A stretch of DNA of 41,253 bases. Source: Bifidobacterium sp. (GTDB lineage Bacteria > Actinomycetota > Actinomycetes > Actinomycetales > Bifidobacteriaceae). Within the stretch, counting starts at the first letter, position 1. Each line of letters opens with the position of its first letter. The translations under genes and the position numbers were made by a program. The notes under the pieces were generated by a model. That model did no database searches. It was not told the origin of the DNA and worked only from the letters and a program-made list of their open reading frames with translations. Shown here one piece after another: positions 1 through 6,929 of the stretch. The stretch spans positions 1 to 41,253 of the forward strand of contig JAGGHK010000011.1 of NCBI GenBank assembly GCA_024104275.1, read 5' to 3'.

Positions 1-2
1 AT

Positions 3-1814
3 CAGCTCAAGCTCTACACCCTGATTTGGCAGCGCACGCTTGCCTCGCAGATGGCCGATGCCACCGGTTTCACCGCCACCGTGCGGCTTTCCGCACCTGC
101 CGGAGATAAAGGTGAGGGCATTTTCCAGGCTTCCGGCACCGTCGTCGAATTCCCTGGATTCCTCAAGGCCTCTGGCTGGCCGCGTCGTTCGTCGGGTTCT
201 TCATCGTCCGCGTCCGGTTCCTCCGCCGCCAAGACCAAGGATTCCATGGCAACCGCCAAATCCAGCAAGTCTGAGGAAAACGCGGCTCTGCCGCCAATGA
301 AAACCGGCGAAGTGCTCAATGCCACGTCGGTTACCGCCGACGGTCATGAGACCCAGTCCCCGGCACGCTATACCGAGGCTTCGTTGGTCAAGACGCTCGA
401 GGCCAAGGAAATCGGCCGCCCGTCCACCTACGCCAGCATCATTTCGACGATTATCGACCGTGGCTATGTCTACGAGCGTGGCCGTGCGCTGATTCCTTCC
501 TGGCTCGCGTTCGCAGTGACCAAGCTGCTCGAAACCAACTTCCCGAAGTACGTGGATTACCAGTTCACCGCCGACATGGAGAACGGGCTCGACAAGATCG
601 CCCAAGGCATGGAAACCAGCAAGGAATGGCTCACCCGCTTCTATTTCGGCGACGGCAAGGGTGCGGTGAAATCGCAGGACGAGGCGCACGAGGGCCTGCA
701 GCAGCAGGTCGCGCAGCTTGGCGACATCGACGCGCGCGCCATCAACACCATCGAAATCGGCGACGGCCTGCAGGTGCGCGTCGGCCGTTACGGCCCCTAT
801 CTTGAGGATACGAAGAATCTGGACGCGGAAGGCAACCCCAAGCGCGCCTCGATTCCCGAGACGATGGCGCCCGACGAGCTGACCGTCGAGGCCGGCCACG
901 AGCTCATCAAGAACAACGCCGGCGGGCCGCGCGTGCTGGGCAAGGATCCGGCAACCGGCGGTACCGTGGAGGTGCGCAACGGCCGGTTCGGCCCATACGT
1001 TGCGTTGATTTCTCCCGAAGCCGAAGCTGAAATGAAGGCCGAGCGTGAAGCCAAGGCTGCTGCTGCGAAGGCTGCGGCTACTGCTGACTCCGCTGACGCA
1101 AAAAATGCCAAGCCCGGCAAAACCACCAAGACCCGTGCCAAGAAATCCGCCAAATCCACGGCACCCAAGCCCAAGATGGCCTCGCTCTTCAAGACGATGA
1201 GTCCGGACACAGTCACGCTCGACGATGCTCTGAAGCTTCTGAGCCTGCCGCGTGAAGTCGGCAAATACGACGAGACCGATGCTAAAACCGGCGAAACCAG
1301 TGAAGCCGTCGTCACTGCAAGCAATGGTCGCTATGGCCCTTACCTCACCAAGAAGAGCGCGGATGGCAAGTCCGAGACGCGCTCGCTGGGCAGCGAGGAT
1401 GAGATTTTCACGGTTGATTCGGACAAGGCCAAAGCGTTGTTCGCCCAGCCGAAGTATGGCCGCGGCCGTGGCAGAGGAGCGGCCAAACCGCCGCTGCGCG
1501 ACCTCGGTGCGGACCCGGAGAACGGCAAGAACGTGACCATCAAGGATGGTTTCTACGGCGCCTACATCACCGACGGCGAGACCAACCGCACTCTGCCTAA
1601 GCAGTACACCCCGGAGTCCATCGACCCTGCCACCGCTTTCCAGCTGCTCGCCGAAAAGCGTGCCGCCGGCCCCACCAAGCGCCGCGGCCGCCGCAAGACC
1701 ACTACCCGCAAGACCACCGCGCGCAAGTCGACGAAGTCCACGACTCGCAAGACCACAACGCGTAAATCCACTGCGAAGAAGACCGCTACTCGTAAGGCAA
1801 CAGCTAAGAAGTAG
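3..1814 (+). CDS. topA: DNA topoisomerase I (type IA), C-terminal part; 5' end lies outside the window
   Basis: TopA relaxes negative supercoils by cutting and rejoining one DNA strand. The frame is open from base 3 to the stop at 1812-1814, about 603 residues; the TOPRIM domain and probably the catalytic tyrosine are upstream of the window. Visible are the end of the core (IWQRTLASQMA) and the family signature ARYTEASLVKTLE followed by IGRPSTYASI. Four C-terminal topoisomerase repeats follow, marked by VGRYGPYLE, NGRFGPYVA, NGRYGPYLT and DGFYGAYIT near bases 780, 975, 1325 and 1540. Two Lys/Ala-rich linkers occur, and the last 45 or so residues are almost entirely Lys, Arg, Thr, Ser and Ala. 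Such basic tails are known in actinobacterial TopA, where they aid DNA binding and processivity. The identity is secure. Confidence 0.97.
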   Translation, partial: QLKLYTLIWQRTLASQMADATGFTATVRLSAPAGDKGEGIFQASGTVVEFPGFLKASGWPRRSSGSSSSASGSSAAKTKDSMATAKSSKSEENAALPPMKTGEVLNATSVTADGHETQSPARYTEASLVKTLEAKEIGRPSTYASIISTIIDRGYVYERGRALIPSWLAFAVTKLLETNFPKYVDYQFTADMENGLDKIAQGMETSKEWLTRFYFGDGKGAVKSQDEAHEGLQQQVAQLGDIDARAINTIEIGDGLQVRVGRYGPYLEDTKNLDAEGNPKRASIPETMAPDELTVEAGHELIKNNAGGPRVLGKDPATGGTVEVRNGRFGPYVALISPEAEAEMKAEREAKAAAAKAAATADSADAKNAKPGKTTKTRAKKSAKSTAPKPKMASLFKTMSPDTVTLDDALKLLSLPREVGKYDETDAKTGETSEAVVTASNGRYGPYLTKKSADGKSETRSLGSEDEIFTVDSDKAKALFAQPKYGRGRGRGAAKPPLRDLGADPENGKNVTIKDGFYGAYITDGETNRTLPKQYTPESIDPATAFQLLAEKRAAGPTKRRGRRKTTTRKTTARKSTKSTTRKTTTRKSTAKKTATRKATAKK

Positions 1815-1840
1815 GCCGCATAGCTGAACAACTTATCAAA

Positions 1841-1873
1841 CTTGTCCCGTTCTGGTTATCAGGGCGGGATAAG
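1841..1873 (+). terminator. Weak stem-loop after topA
   Basis: A 9-bp stem (CTTGTCCCG, 1841-1849, with CGGGATAAG, 1865-1873, one G-T wobble) follows the topA stop by 27 bases. There is no clear run of T after it, so termination here is only a guess. Confidence 0.35.
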
Positions 1874-1874
1874 T

Positions 1875-2451
1875 CGTTATATGACATATTTATCGGAGAA
1901 TTCGATTGAAAAATATCTTCTGATTCGCATTTTCCGTGGCTAATATTGTGTGGGAGAGAAACGAAACCCGGGATTCGTGTCTGCGTACGCTCCGTGGTTT
2001 TCCGGTTTATCCATGGAGATGTTTTCTGTTTGTTCGGGAAGATACGTTACTCGGCAAATGGTTGCGGATATACGGATATCCATTATTGATTAATGTGGAT
2101 AAGAAATGTCCTCAATGGCTGATTGTGGATAGTCGGCCGCCATTGTCGGCTTTTGTGGGCAACTGGCGGATGTAGCCCGCGACACGCCTCAAATGTGGAT
2201 AACCCCTATCATCCGACCACAGTGCCCGTTTTTGCCTCGGTAATTTTGCTTTTTGTGCTTCGATGGAATCAACGAAGATTTCACGCAAGCGAAAGGAGCA
2301 GAATATGTCGGCTCGGTCTATGGCAGGTAGCGGTAAACGCAAGCCTGCAAATATCAAGGTCCCATCTCGGTCTCGTCACGCTCGCACCACCTCGCGTCCT
2401 CCCGCATTTCCGCTACAATTGGCGGTATTGCAGGAGGAAAGGAGGTGCAAT
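1875..2451. other. Gene-free stretch between topA and the DUF4160 cassette
   Basis: About 580 bases with no convincing gene. The left part (about 1875-1930) is AT-rich, the middle holds the DnaA-box-like sites listed separately, and the right end carries a TACAAT hexamer (2414-2419) that could be the -10 of the small genes at 2452. Short open frames exist on both strands, but none has a good ribosome-binding site or a recognisable sequence. Confidence 0.6.
2094..2202 (+). promoter_or_regulatory. Cluster of DnaA-box-like sites
   Basis: TGTGGATAA, the complement of the consensus DnaA box TTATCCACA, occurs at 2094-2102 and 2194-2202. A one-mismatch copy (TGTGGATAG) is at 2124-2132 and a weaker one (TGTGGGCAA) at 2154-2162. 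All lie in the same orientation. The starts are 30, 30 and 40 bp apart, so the boxes lie on one face of the helix. An AT-rich segment lies about 170 bp to the left. No dnaA or dnaN is in view, so this is probably not the main chromosomal origin as usually organised. Confidence 0.55.
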
Positions 2452-2685
2452 ATGGAGTGCGATGATTTCCTTGAGGAAGATGGTATCCGGCTGGGATATA
2501 ACGCCGATACGGTGACCATTACGGAAATCGGGTATGGCAGGAAAGCAGTGCTTGACAACGAGGGCAATATATTATCGTCGACTTTTCCGAAAGATAGCTT
2601 GGATTTTGTTCATCGATATTTCCGGCAGAACTACAAGATGATTGAGTGTGCCCGGTCGATAGATCGGAAGTACGGACATGACTGA
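2452..2685 (+). CDS. Small hypothetical protein, partner of the DUF4160 gene
   Basis: A 77-residue protein beginning MECDDFLEEDGIRLGY. The start is chosen because a very strong ribosome-binding site (AGGAGG repeated, 2432-2446) precedes this ATG, while upstream in-frame starts lack one. The protein is soluble, with a central stretch (VTITEIGYGRKAVLDNEG) that looks like a beta-rich segment and a C-terminal basic helix containing HRYFRQNYKMI. I do not recognise the family. Its last 8 bases overlap the next gene, which points to translational coupling. By position it takes the place of the small DUF2442-type partner often found beside DUF4160 genes, but no similarity to that family was established. 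Base composition is more AT-rich than in the flanking housekeeping genes, which fits an acquired cassette. Confidence 0.7.
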   Translation: MECDDFLEEDGIRLGYNADTVTITEIGYGRKAVLDNEGNILSSTFPKDSLDFVHRYFRQNYKMIECARSIDRKYGHD

Positions 2686-2950
2686 ACTGTTTCGCGTGAT
2701 GGGTTATTCGGTATTCTTCAGCTCCCAAGATATGCACCATGGCGTTCATGTGCATGTCGGTAAAGGGCGGAAACGCGACCTGAGCAAATTTATTCTGACC
2801 AAAGATGGTCATGTTTCGCTGGCGCATAATCGTGGCGGGCTTTCCGACTATGAGATTTCGAAGATTGAGGATGCGATCGAAGGCCGATACAAGAAGATCG
2901 TTGATCGTTGGTCGTATCAATTTGGTAGCGATTATCATTTTGATAAATAA
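2678..2950 (+). CDS. DUF4160 domain protein, possible toxin-antitoxin-like module
   Basis: A 90-residue protein, MTELFRVMGYSVFFSS at the start. The layout fits DUF4160: an N-terminal strand with RVMGYSVFF, then a His-rich turn (MHHGVHVHVGKG, about residues 19-30), then a C-terminal helix with the pattern ISKIEDAIEGRYKKIVDRW. DUF4160 proteins are small, of unproven function, and are commonly found in two-gene cassettes with a second small protein, which has led to the idea that they belong to toxin-antitoxin-like modules. Here the start codon lies inside the end of the upstream gene (8-bp overlap). The cassette sits between topA and tmk, which is otherwise housekeeping sequence. The family assignment is by pattern only. 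Confidence 0.65.
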   Translation: MTELFRVMGYSVFFSSQDMHHGVHVHVGKGRKRDLSKFILTKDGHVSLAHNRGGLSDYEISKIEDAIEGRYKKIVDRWSYQFGSDYHFDK

Positions 2951-3065
2951 GCCGTGAAGCGTTGCGATTCATTATGTGCCTTGGTGTGTTGTTGACTTTA
3001 AAGTATGGTCGTAACGGATAATGGAAATGGATTTGGAAGTTATTGGTAAGGGGGATTGGGGAATT

Positions 3066-3692
3066 ATGAGCGGGGTGTTTATTTCGTTTGAGGGCGTTGA
3101 CGGGGTCGGCAAGACCACCCAGGTCGAGCGCCTGAAACGTTACGTCGAAGAGCTGGGACGTGAGGTTGTCGTCACCCGGGAGCCAGGCGGCACGAAGCTG
3201 GGTTTGGCTTTGCGGCAGCTGCTGCTGCATGGAGGTGACATCGCGCCGCGCACCGAAGCGTTGCTCTTCGCCGCCGATCGAGCCCAGCACGTTGCCGAGG
3301 TCATCCGCCCGGCGCTCGCGCGTGGGGCCGTGGTCATTTCCGACCGTTACATCGATTCGTCATTGGCGTATCAGGCAGGTGGGCGGGAGCTCACGCAGGA
3401 GGAAGTGCGGAACCTGAGCCTCTGGGCGACGAATAATCTGTTGCCGGAACGCACGTACTTGCTCGACATGGATCCGGCGGTTTCGCACGGCCGGCTTGAT
3501 CACAGCGAAGACCGTATGGAGTCGGCAGGCGACGGATTTCAGGAGCGCACGCGGCAGGCGTTCTTGAATTTGGCGGCGCATGAGAAGTCGCGGTTCAAGG
3601 TCATTGACGCTTCGAAGCCGATTGATGAGGTGTGCAACGAGATTCGCGTCGATACCGATAACCTGCTGGCAGATTGGTCGTGCGGGTTGTAG
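3066..3692 (+). CDS. tmk: Thymidylate kinase
   Basis: Phosphorylates dTMP to dTDP with ATP, an essential step of dTTP synthesis in the cytoplasm. The 208-residue protein has the usual length. The P-loop is at residues 9-18 ([10 protein letters not shown]), followed by the dTMP-binding [11 protein letters not shown] segment and the [11 protein letters not shown] motif around residues 92-102. The lid region contains [12 protein letters not shown]. The ATG at 3066 is preferred over one at 3021 because homologues begin just before FISFEG and a purine-rich ribosome-binding site (TAAGGGGG, 3047-3054) precedes it. tmk followed by holB is a common bacterial pairing, though a 224-bp gap with its own promoter-like element separates them here. 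Confidence 0.95.
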   Translation: MSGVFISFEGVDGVGKTTQVERLKRYVEELGREVVVTREPGGTKLGLALRQLLLHGGDIAPRTEALLFAADRAQHVAEVIRPALARGAVVISDRYIDSSLAYQAGGRELTQEEVRNLSLWATNNLLPERTYLLDMDPAVSHGRLDHSEDRMESAGDGFQERTRQAFLNLAAHEKSRFKVIDASKPIDEVCNEIRVDTDNLLADWSCGL

Positions 3693-3769
3693 AGCGCGGC
3701 ACAGATTGGTTGGTAAGCCGGCAATATGTAATACATAAAGTTTGTTGTCGGTAGCTGAATAAAGCCGAT

Positions 3770-3778
3770 TGGTATACT
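3770..3778 (+). promoter_or_regulatory. Possible extended -10 promoter before holB
   Basis: TGGTATACT is a good extended -10 element (TGn plus TATACT). No clear -35 sits 17 bp upstream. If used, the holB transcript would start near 3785 with a leader of about 130 nt that includes a small hairpin (TAGGC, GATT, GCCTA near 3857). Confidence 0.35.
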
Positions 3779-3916
3779 GCGATTTACTGCATATTGCGAT
3801 ATGGCATAGAAGAATCTGGCGATTTCAAAAGGTCAAATGGGACATTGAAAGAATGTAGGCGATTGCCTATCGGTGGCGAGCAATAAAGTTGGGTTACGAA
3901 AACGAGTGGAGGAACA

Positions 3917-5071
3917 ATGAGCGTATGGGACTCGATTGTCGGCCAGGACCAGGTCGTGGCGCGATTGCGCGCCGTCGCTTCCGGCGATCCCAAGGCCATC
4001 GCCCAATCGTGGCTGATTTGCGGCCCTCCCGGATCGGGCCGTTCCAACGTCGCGCGCGCTTTTGCAGCTGCGTTGGAAAGCCCGAGCCACGGCTTGAGCG
4101 ACGAGCCCGAACGTTCCAGCGAGCAGGTGCTGGCGGGGACGCACCCCGATGTCACCATTTTGGCGACGAACAAGGTCACCATCGGCATCGACGAGGTCCG
4201 CGACCTGATTGAGACTTCCGAGCAGACCCCGAGCATCGCCCCTTGGCGGATCATCATCATCGAGGATGTCGACCGCATGCTCGAGCGCACCACCAACGTG
4301 CTCCTCAAAGAGATCGAGGAACCCAGTCCGCACACCATTTGGCTTTTATGTGCTCCTAGCGCCGAGGATGTGCTGCCGACCATCCGCTCCCGTACGCGCG
4401 TCATCAATCTTGCTGTGCCGTCAACGCAGTCTGTGGCGAAGTTCTTGGAAACGCAAGAGCATATCGAGCCTAAACTTGCCGCGCAGTGTGCGCGTCTGGC
4501 CGAGGGCCATATCGGCGTGGCCAGGCTTTATGCCACCAACGAGCGTGTGCGGAGCGATCGTGCCGAACTGATTTCCGGCGTGCTCAACATGGGCAAAGCT
4601 TCGGATGCCGTGCTGCTCGCCGGCCGGCTCATCGACAATGCCAAAGCCCAGGCGCAGGCCGATGTCGAAGAGAAGGCAGGCAAGCAGGAAGCCGAGTTCA
4701 GACGCCTCAACGGCTTGGGAGAGAAAGACCGGATTCCGCCGCAACTTCGCGGTGCCTTCAACCAGATCGGCAAGAAAGCCGATATCAAGCGCCGCGCCAC
4801 CAGACGCAGCCGCGATGTGCTCGACCGCGACCTCAATACCGTCGCAAGCATCTACCGTGATGTCTCTGTACTACAAAACAACGCGGAAGATGCTGCCGGG
4901 CTGATCAACAAGGAGAAGCGTTCGTCCCTCGTCAACCTTGCCGAGCGCCTGACCCGTCAAGGCGTGGTCAACCGTCTCGAAGCCATCTCCGTCGCCCGCC
5001 GCCGTCTCAACGGCAATGGCAACCAGACACTTCTTTTCGAAGCGCTGTTTTGCGCGTTGCTGGCAATGTGA
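3917..5071 (+). CDS. holB: DNA polymerase III delta prime subunit
   Basis: Delta prime is part of the clamp loader that opens the sliding clamp for the replicative polymerase. The 384-residue protein starts MSVWDSIVGQDQVV, with a strong GGAGGAA site 2-8 bases upstream of the start. AAA+ landmarks are present: a Walker-A-like loop GPPGSGRS (residues 36-43) in which Arg replaces the usual Lys, a segment IIIIEDVDRML at the Walker B position, the LLKEIEEP helix and IRSRTR at the arginine-finger region. The usual zinc-binding cysteine cluster between the P-loop and AGTHPDV is missing; that stretch reads PSHGLSDEPERSSEQ. Loss of ATP binding is normal for delta prime, which acts as a stator. Following tmk supports the call over DnaX. 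Confidence 0.9.
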   Translation: MSVWDSIVGQDQVVARLRAVASGDPKAIAQSWLICGPPGSGRSNVARAFAAALESPSHGLSDEPERSSEQVLAGTHPDVTILATNKVTIGIDEVRDLIETSEQTPSIAPWRIIIIEDVDRMLERTTNVLLKEIEEPSPHTIWLLCAPSAEDVLPTIRSRTRVINLAVPSTQSVAKFLETQEHIEPKLAAQCARLAEGHIGVARLYATNERVRSDRAELISGVLNMGKASDAVLLAGRLIDNAKAQAQADVEEKAGKQEAEFRRLNGLGEKDRIPPQLRGAFNQIGKKADIKRRATRRSRDVLDRDLNTVASIYRDVSVLQNNAEDAAGLINKEKRSSLVNLAERLTRQGVVNRLEAISVARRRLNGNGNQTLLFEALFCALLAM

Positions 5072-5221
5072 ATGATTGGGTCCGGCCCTGTAAGTCAAAT
5101 GTCATACCGGTAATGCGAGTTTTGTGGGAATCGCGGCAGACGAGAAACGCCGGATTATCCTGACAGCGAAGGCAGGGCAAGGAGGGGTGTCCCCCTGGCA
5201 GCCTGCATTTGGTTCGGGGCT

Positions 5222-6298
5222 TCAGCGGGGGTCGGCCATGTCACTTGTGCCGATGCGCGGCGAGGATGTTGATTCCCTGCGCACCACTTGCGGCGGGAAT
5301 GCGGTGTGTGAGGGCAGATGGCGCTTGCCGCCACGTTTCAGTTCGATGAGCCGCAAAGCCTCTTCGGCCATCGAGCCGTATGGCGGTCGCAACGAGGTGA
5401 TGGAGGGATGGTACGAGGCCGCCAGTTGCGAATCGCCAAAGCCGATGATCTTCACCTCATCGGGCACCGTGATATCGAGTTTTTGCAGCGCCGTCAACGC
5501 CCCGATGGCAATATCGTCGGAACCGCAGATTATGGCATTGGGACGATTTTCCGTGTTTTCAAATACTCTGAGTGTGTCGTCGTAGCCTCGTTGGATGGTG
5601 CAGTCGCCGAACGTCGTCCATTCCGGATTATGCAGATAGCCGGTGATCTGATCGGAATTCTGGAAAGCCACAAGAGCGTCTGCGGCCTCATCGGCATCCA
5701 TATTGGGGCCCATGAACATGATTGATGTGCCGTTATGGTCGGTGATGTGGGTGACGGCTTCACGCATGCTTGCTGCACCGTCGATGCCGATCCAATTGGT
5801 TTTTGAGGAGGTGCTGCGTCCCGAAATCTGCACGATGGGAGTCTTTTCCGTCGTCGCGTCGGCGATGATTCCGGAGAGGTCGGCTTCTGGAACGGGAATG
5901 ACGATCAGCCCATCCACGCCACGGGCAATCAGCGAATTGATGCATTTGCTTTGTTCGTCGGCGGTCTCTCCCATGCTGGCCAATATGTATTTGCCTTTTC
6001 CCCGTGCCTTCGGTTCAAGTTTGGAAAGCAGTTGGGAGCTGAACGTGTCGATGGGGCTGGGGATGACGACACCCAGCGTGTTGGTGACATCGCTGCGAAG
6101 ACTGCTGGCAGCGGAATTGGCGCGATAATGAAGTTGATCGGCGGCCTCGTGCACTCGGCGCGCGATGTCGTCATTTTTTTTACGCCGGCCCGAAAGCACC
6201 CGTGAAACGGTGGCCGTGGAGACTTTCGCCAGCGCCGCCACCTCGGTGATGGAATTGTTCGGGCTCTCTGTGCGACGCCTGCGGGCCCGAGTTTTCAT
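5222..6298 (-). CDS. LacI-family transcriptional regulator next to the PTS cluster
   Basis: A 358-residue repressor. The start MKTRARRRRTESPN is chosen because GGAG lies 8 bases upstream; a longer start 54 bases further up has no ribosome-binding site. The helix-turn-helix is ITEVAALAKVSTATVSRVLSG (about residues 17-37) with a hinge helix ending RANSAASSLRS. The periplasmic-binding-protein-like effector domain follows, with the typical GVVIPSP start, GVDGLIVIPV and the late ICGSDDIAIGALTAL motif. The N-terminus is unusually basic (RARRRR). The gene is convergent with holB and lies downstream of HPr on the same strand. It is the best candidate to bind the palindrome at 6790-6806 and so control the sugar PTS, but that is inferred from proximity only; the effector is unknown. 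Confidence 0.9.
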   Translation of the reverse strand: MKTRARRRRTESPNNSITEVAALAKVSTATVSRVLSGRRKKNDDIARRVHEAADQLHYRANSAASSLRSDVTNTLGVVIPSPIDTFSSQLLSKLEPKARGKGKYILASMGETADEQSKCINSLIARGVDGLIVIPVPEADLSGIIADATTEKTPIVQISGRSTSSKTNWIGIDGAASMREAVTHITDHNGTSIMFMGPNMDADEAADALVAFQNSDQITGYLHNPEWTTFGDCTIQRGYDDTLRVFENTENRPNAIICGSDDIAIGALTALQKLDITVPDEVKIIGFGDSQLAASYHPSITSLRPPYGSMAEEALRLIELKRGGKRHLPSHTAFPPQVVRRESTSSPRIGTSDMADPR

Positions 6299-6388
6299 AA
6301 CGATGCTCCAGTTGCGATGCCAACCCGTTTGCCGAGCTGAACCATAGATCAAAATGGTAGGGGAAGTAACCTATGCCCATTGTAGTCC

Positions 6389-6432
6389 GGCCGTGTCCGC
6401 TTGATCCGTATGCGTCTTAAAAAGACACGGCC
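6389..6432 (-). terminator. Inverted repeat downstream of ptsH
   Basis: A perfect 9-bp stem (GGCCGTGTC, 6389-6397, with GACACGGCC, 6424-6432) lies 9 bases past the ptsH stop. On the minus strand the 5' arm is followed by TTTTT. A second, nested hairpin (GTCTT with AAGAC) could compete. It may limit read-through from ptsH into the LacI gene. Confidence 0.5.
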
Positions 6433-6441
6433 AGGAACTTG

Positions 6442-6708
6442 CTATTCGGCCTTTGTGAGGGTCTCGATAAGATCGTCGGCCACCTTTTCGGCGTTGTCGC
6501 CGTCGACGTTCACGGTCACTTCGTCGCCCTTTTGGATGCCCAGGCCCATCACGGAGAGGATGCTGCCGGCGTTGACCGGAGCCCCAGCCCCCTTGGCGAT
6601 GGTGACGGCACAGCCGGATGCGGTGGCCGCCTGCGCGAATTGCGAGGCGGGTCGTGCGTGGATGCCGACCGGATCGGTGATTGTTGCGGTACGTGTTGCC
6701 TTTGCCAT
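6442..6708 (-). CDS. ptsH: Phosphocarrier protein HPr
   Basis: HPr takes phosphate from phospho-EI and passes it to the EIIA domains of sugar PTS transporters. The 88-residue protein is of family length. The active-site His is residue 17 in GIHARPASQFAQ. A serine is kept at the regulatory position (Ser49 in NAGSILSVMGLG, equivalent to Ser46 of Firmicute HPr), although no HPr kinase is seen in the window. The rest of the fold is standard, with KGDEVTVNVDG before the last helix. It diverges from ptsI across a 221-bp shared promoter region instead of forming the usual ptsHI operon. Confidence 0.95.
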   Translation of the reverse strand: MAKATRTATITDPVGIHARPASQFAQAATASGCAVTIAKGAGAPVNAGSILSVMGLGIQKGDEVTVNVDGDNAEKVADDLIETLTKAE

Positions 6709-6761
6709 AAGAACTCCCTCGATATTGGCGGATTAGCCCGTAAAGGACATTGAACAACAGA

Positions 6762-6770
6762 AGTATAGCA
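6762..6770 (-). promoter_or_regulatory. Extended -10 promoter of ptsH
   Basis: On the minus strand the sequence reads TGCTATACT, an extended -10 element, about 55 bases before the ptsH start. A good -35 hexamer is not obvious. Confidence 0.45.
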
Positions 6771-6789
6771 TCCAGAAAGCAAAATAGAG

Positions 6790-6806
6790 AAAACGATTAC
6801 CGTTTT
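6790..6806. promoter_or_regulatory. Operator-like palindrome between ptsH and ptsI
   Basis: AAAACG-ATTAC-CGTTTT is a perfect 6-bp inverted repeat with a 5-bp centre. It overlaps the -35 region of the ptsI promoter and lies just upstream of the ptsH -10, so a bound protein could affect both. Its half-sites resemble LacI-family half-sites, and a LacI-type gene lies close by (5222-6298). Confidence 0.5.
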
Positions 6807-6833
6807 TGCAAAGCCAGTTTTAGTGTGTATAAT
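6805..6833 (+). promoter_or_regulatory. Promoter of the ptsI-EII operon
   Basis: TTTGCA (6805-6810) and a consensus TATAAT (6828-6833) are separated by 17 bp, giving a start near 6840 and a leader of about 90 nt before ptsI. Its -35 overlaps the palindrome at 6790-6806. Confidence 0.6.
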
Positions 6834-6929
6834 AACCTCTGCTGAAAACTTTACTTATCATGTGGCAGCGGCTGACATGTCGTGGCAGACCTGTTGGTTG
6901 CTTCTTCAAAGATTCAAGGAGTGAATGAT

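Noticed and set aside
1936-2175. Possible 79-residue gene after topA
   Set aside because: No ribosome-binding site and no recognisable sequence, and it overlaps the DnaA-box-like sites.
2094-2202. The DnaA-box cluster as the main chromosomal origin
   Set aside because: The expected dnaA, dnaN or rpmH neighbours are absent, so oriC is not claimed; only a DnaA-binding region is proposed.
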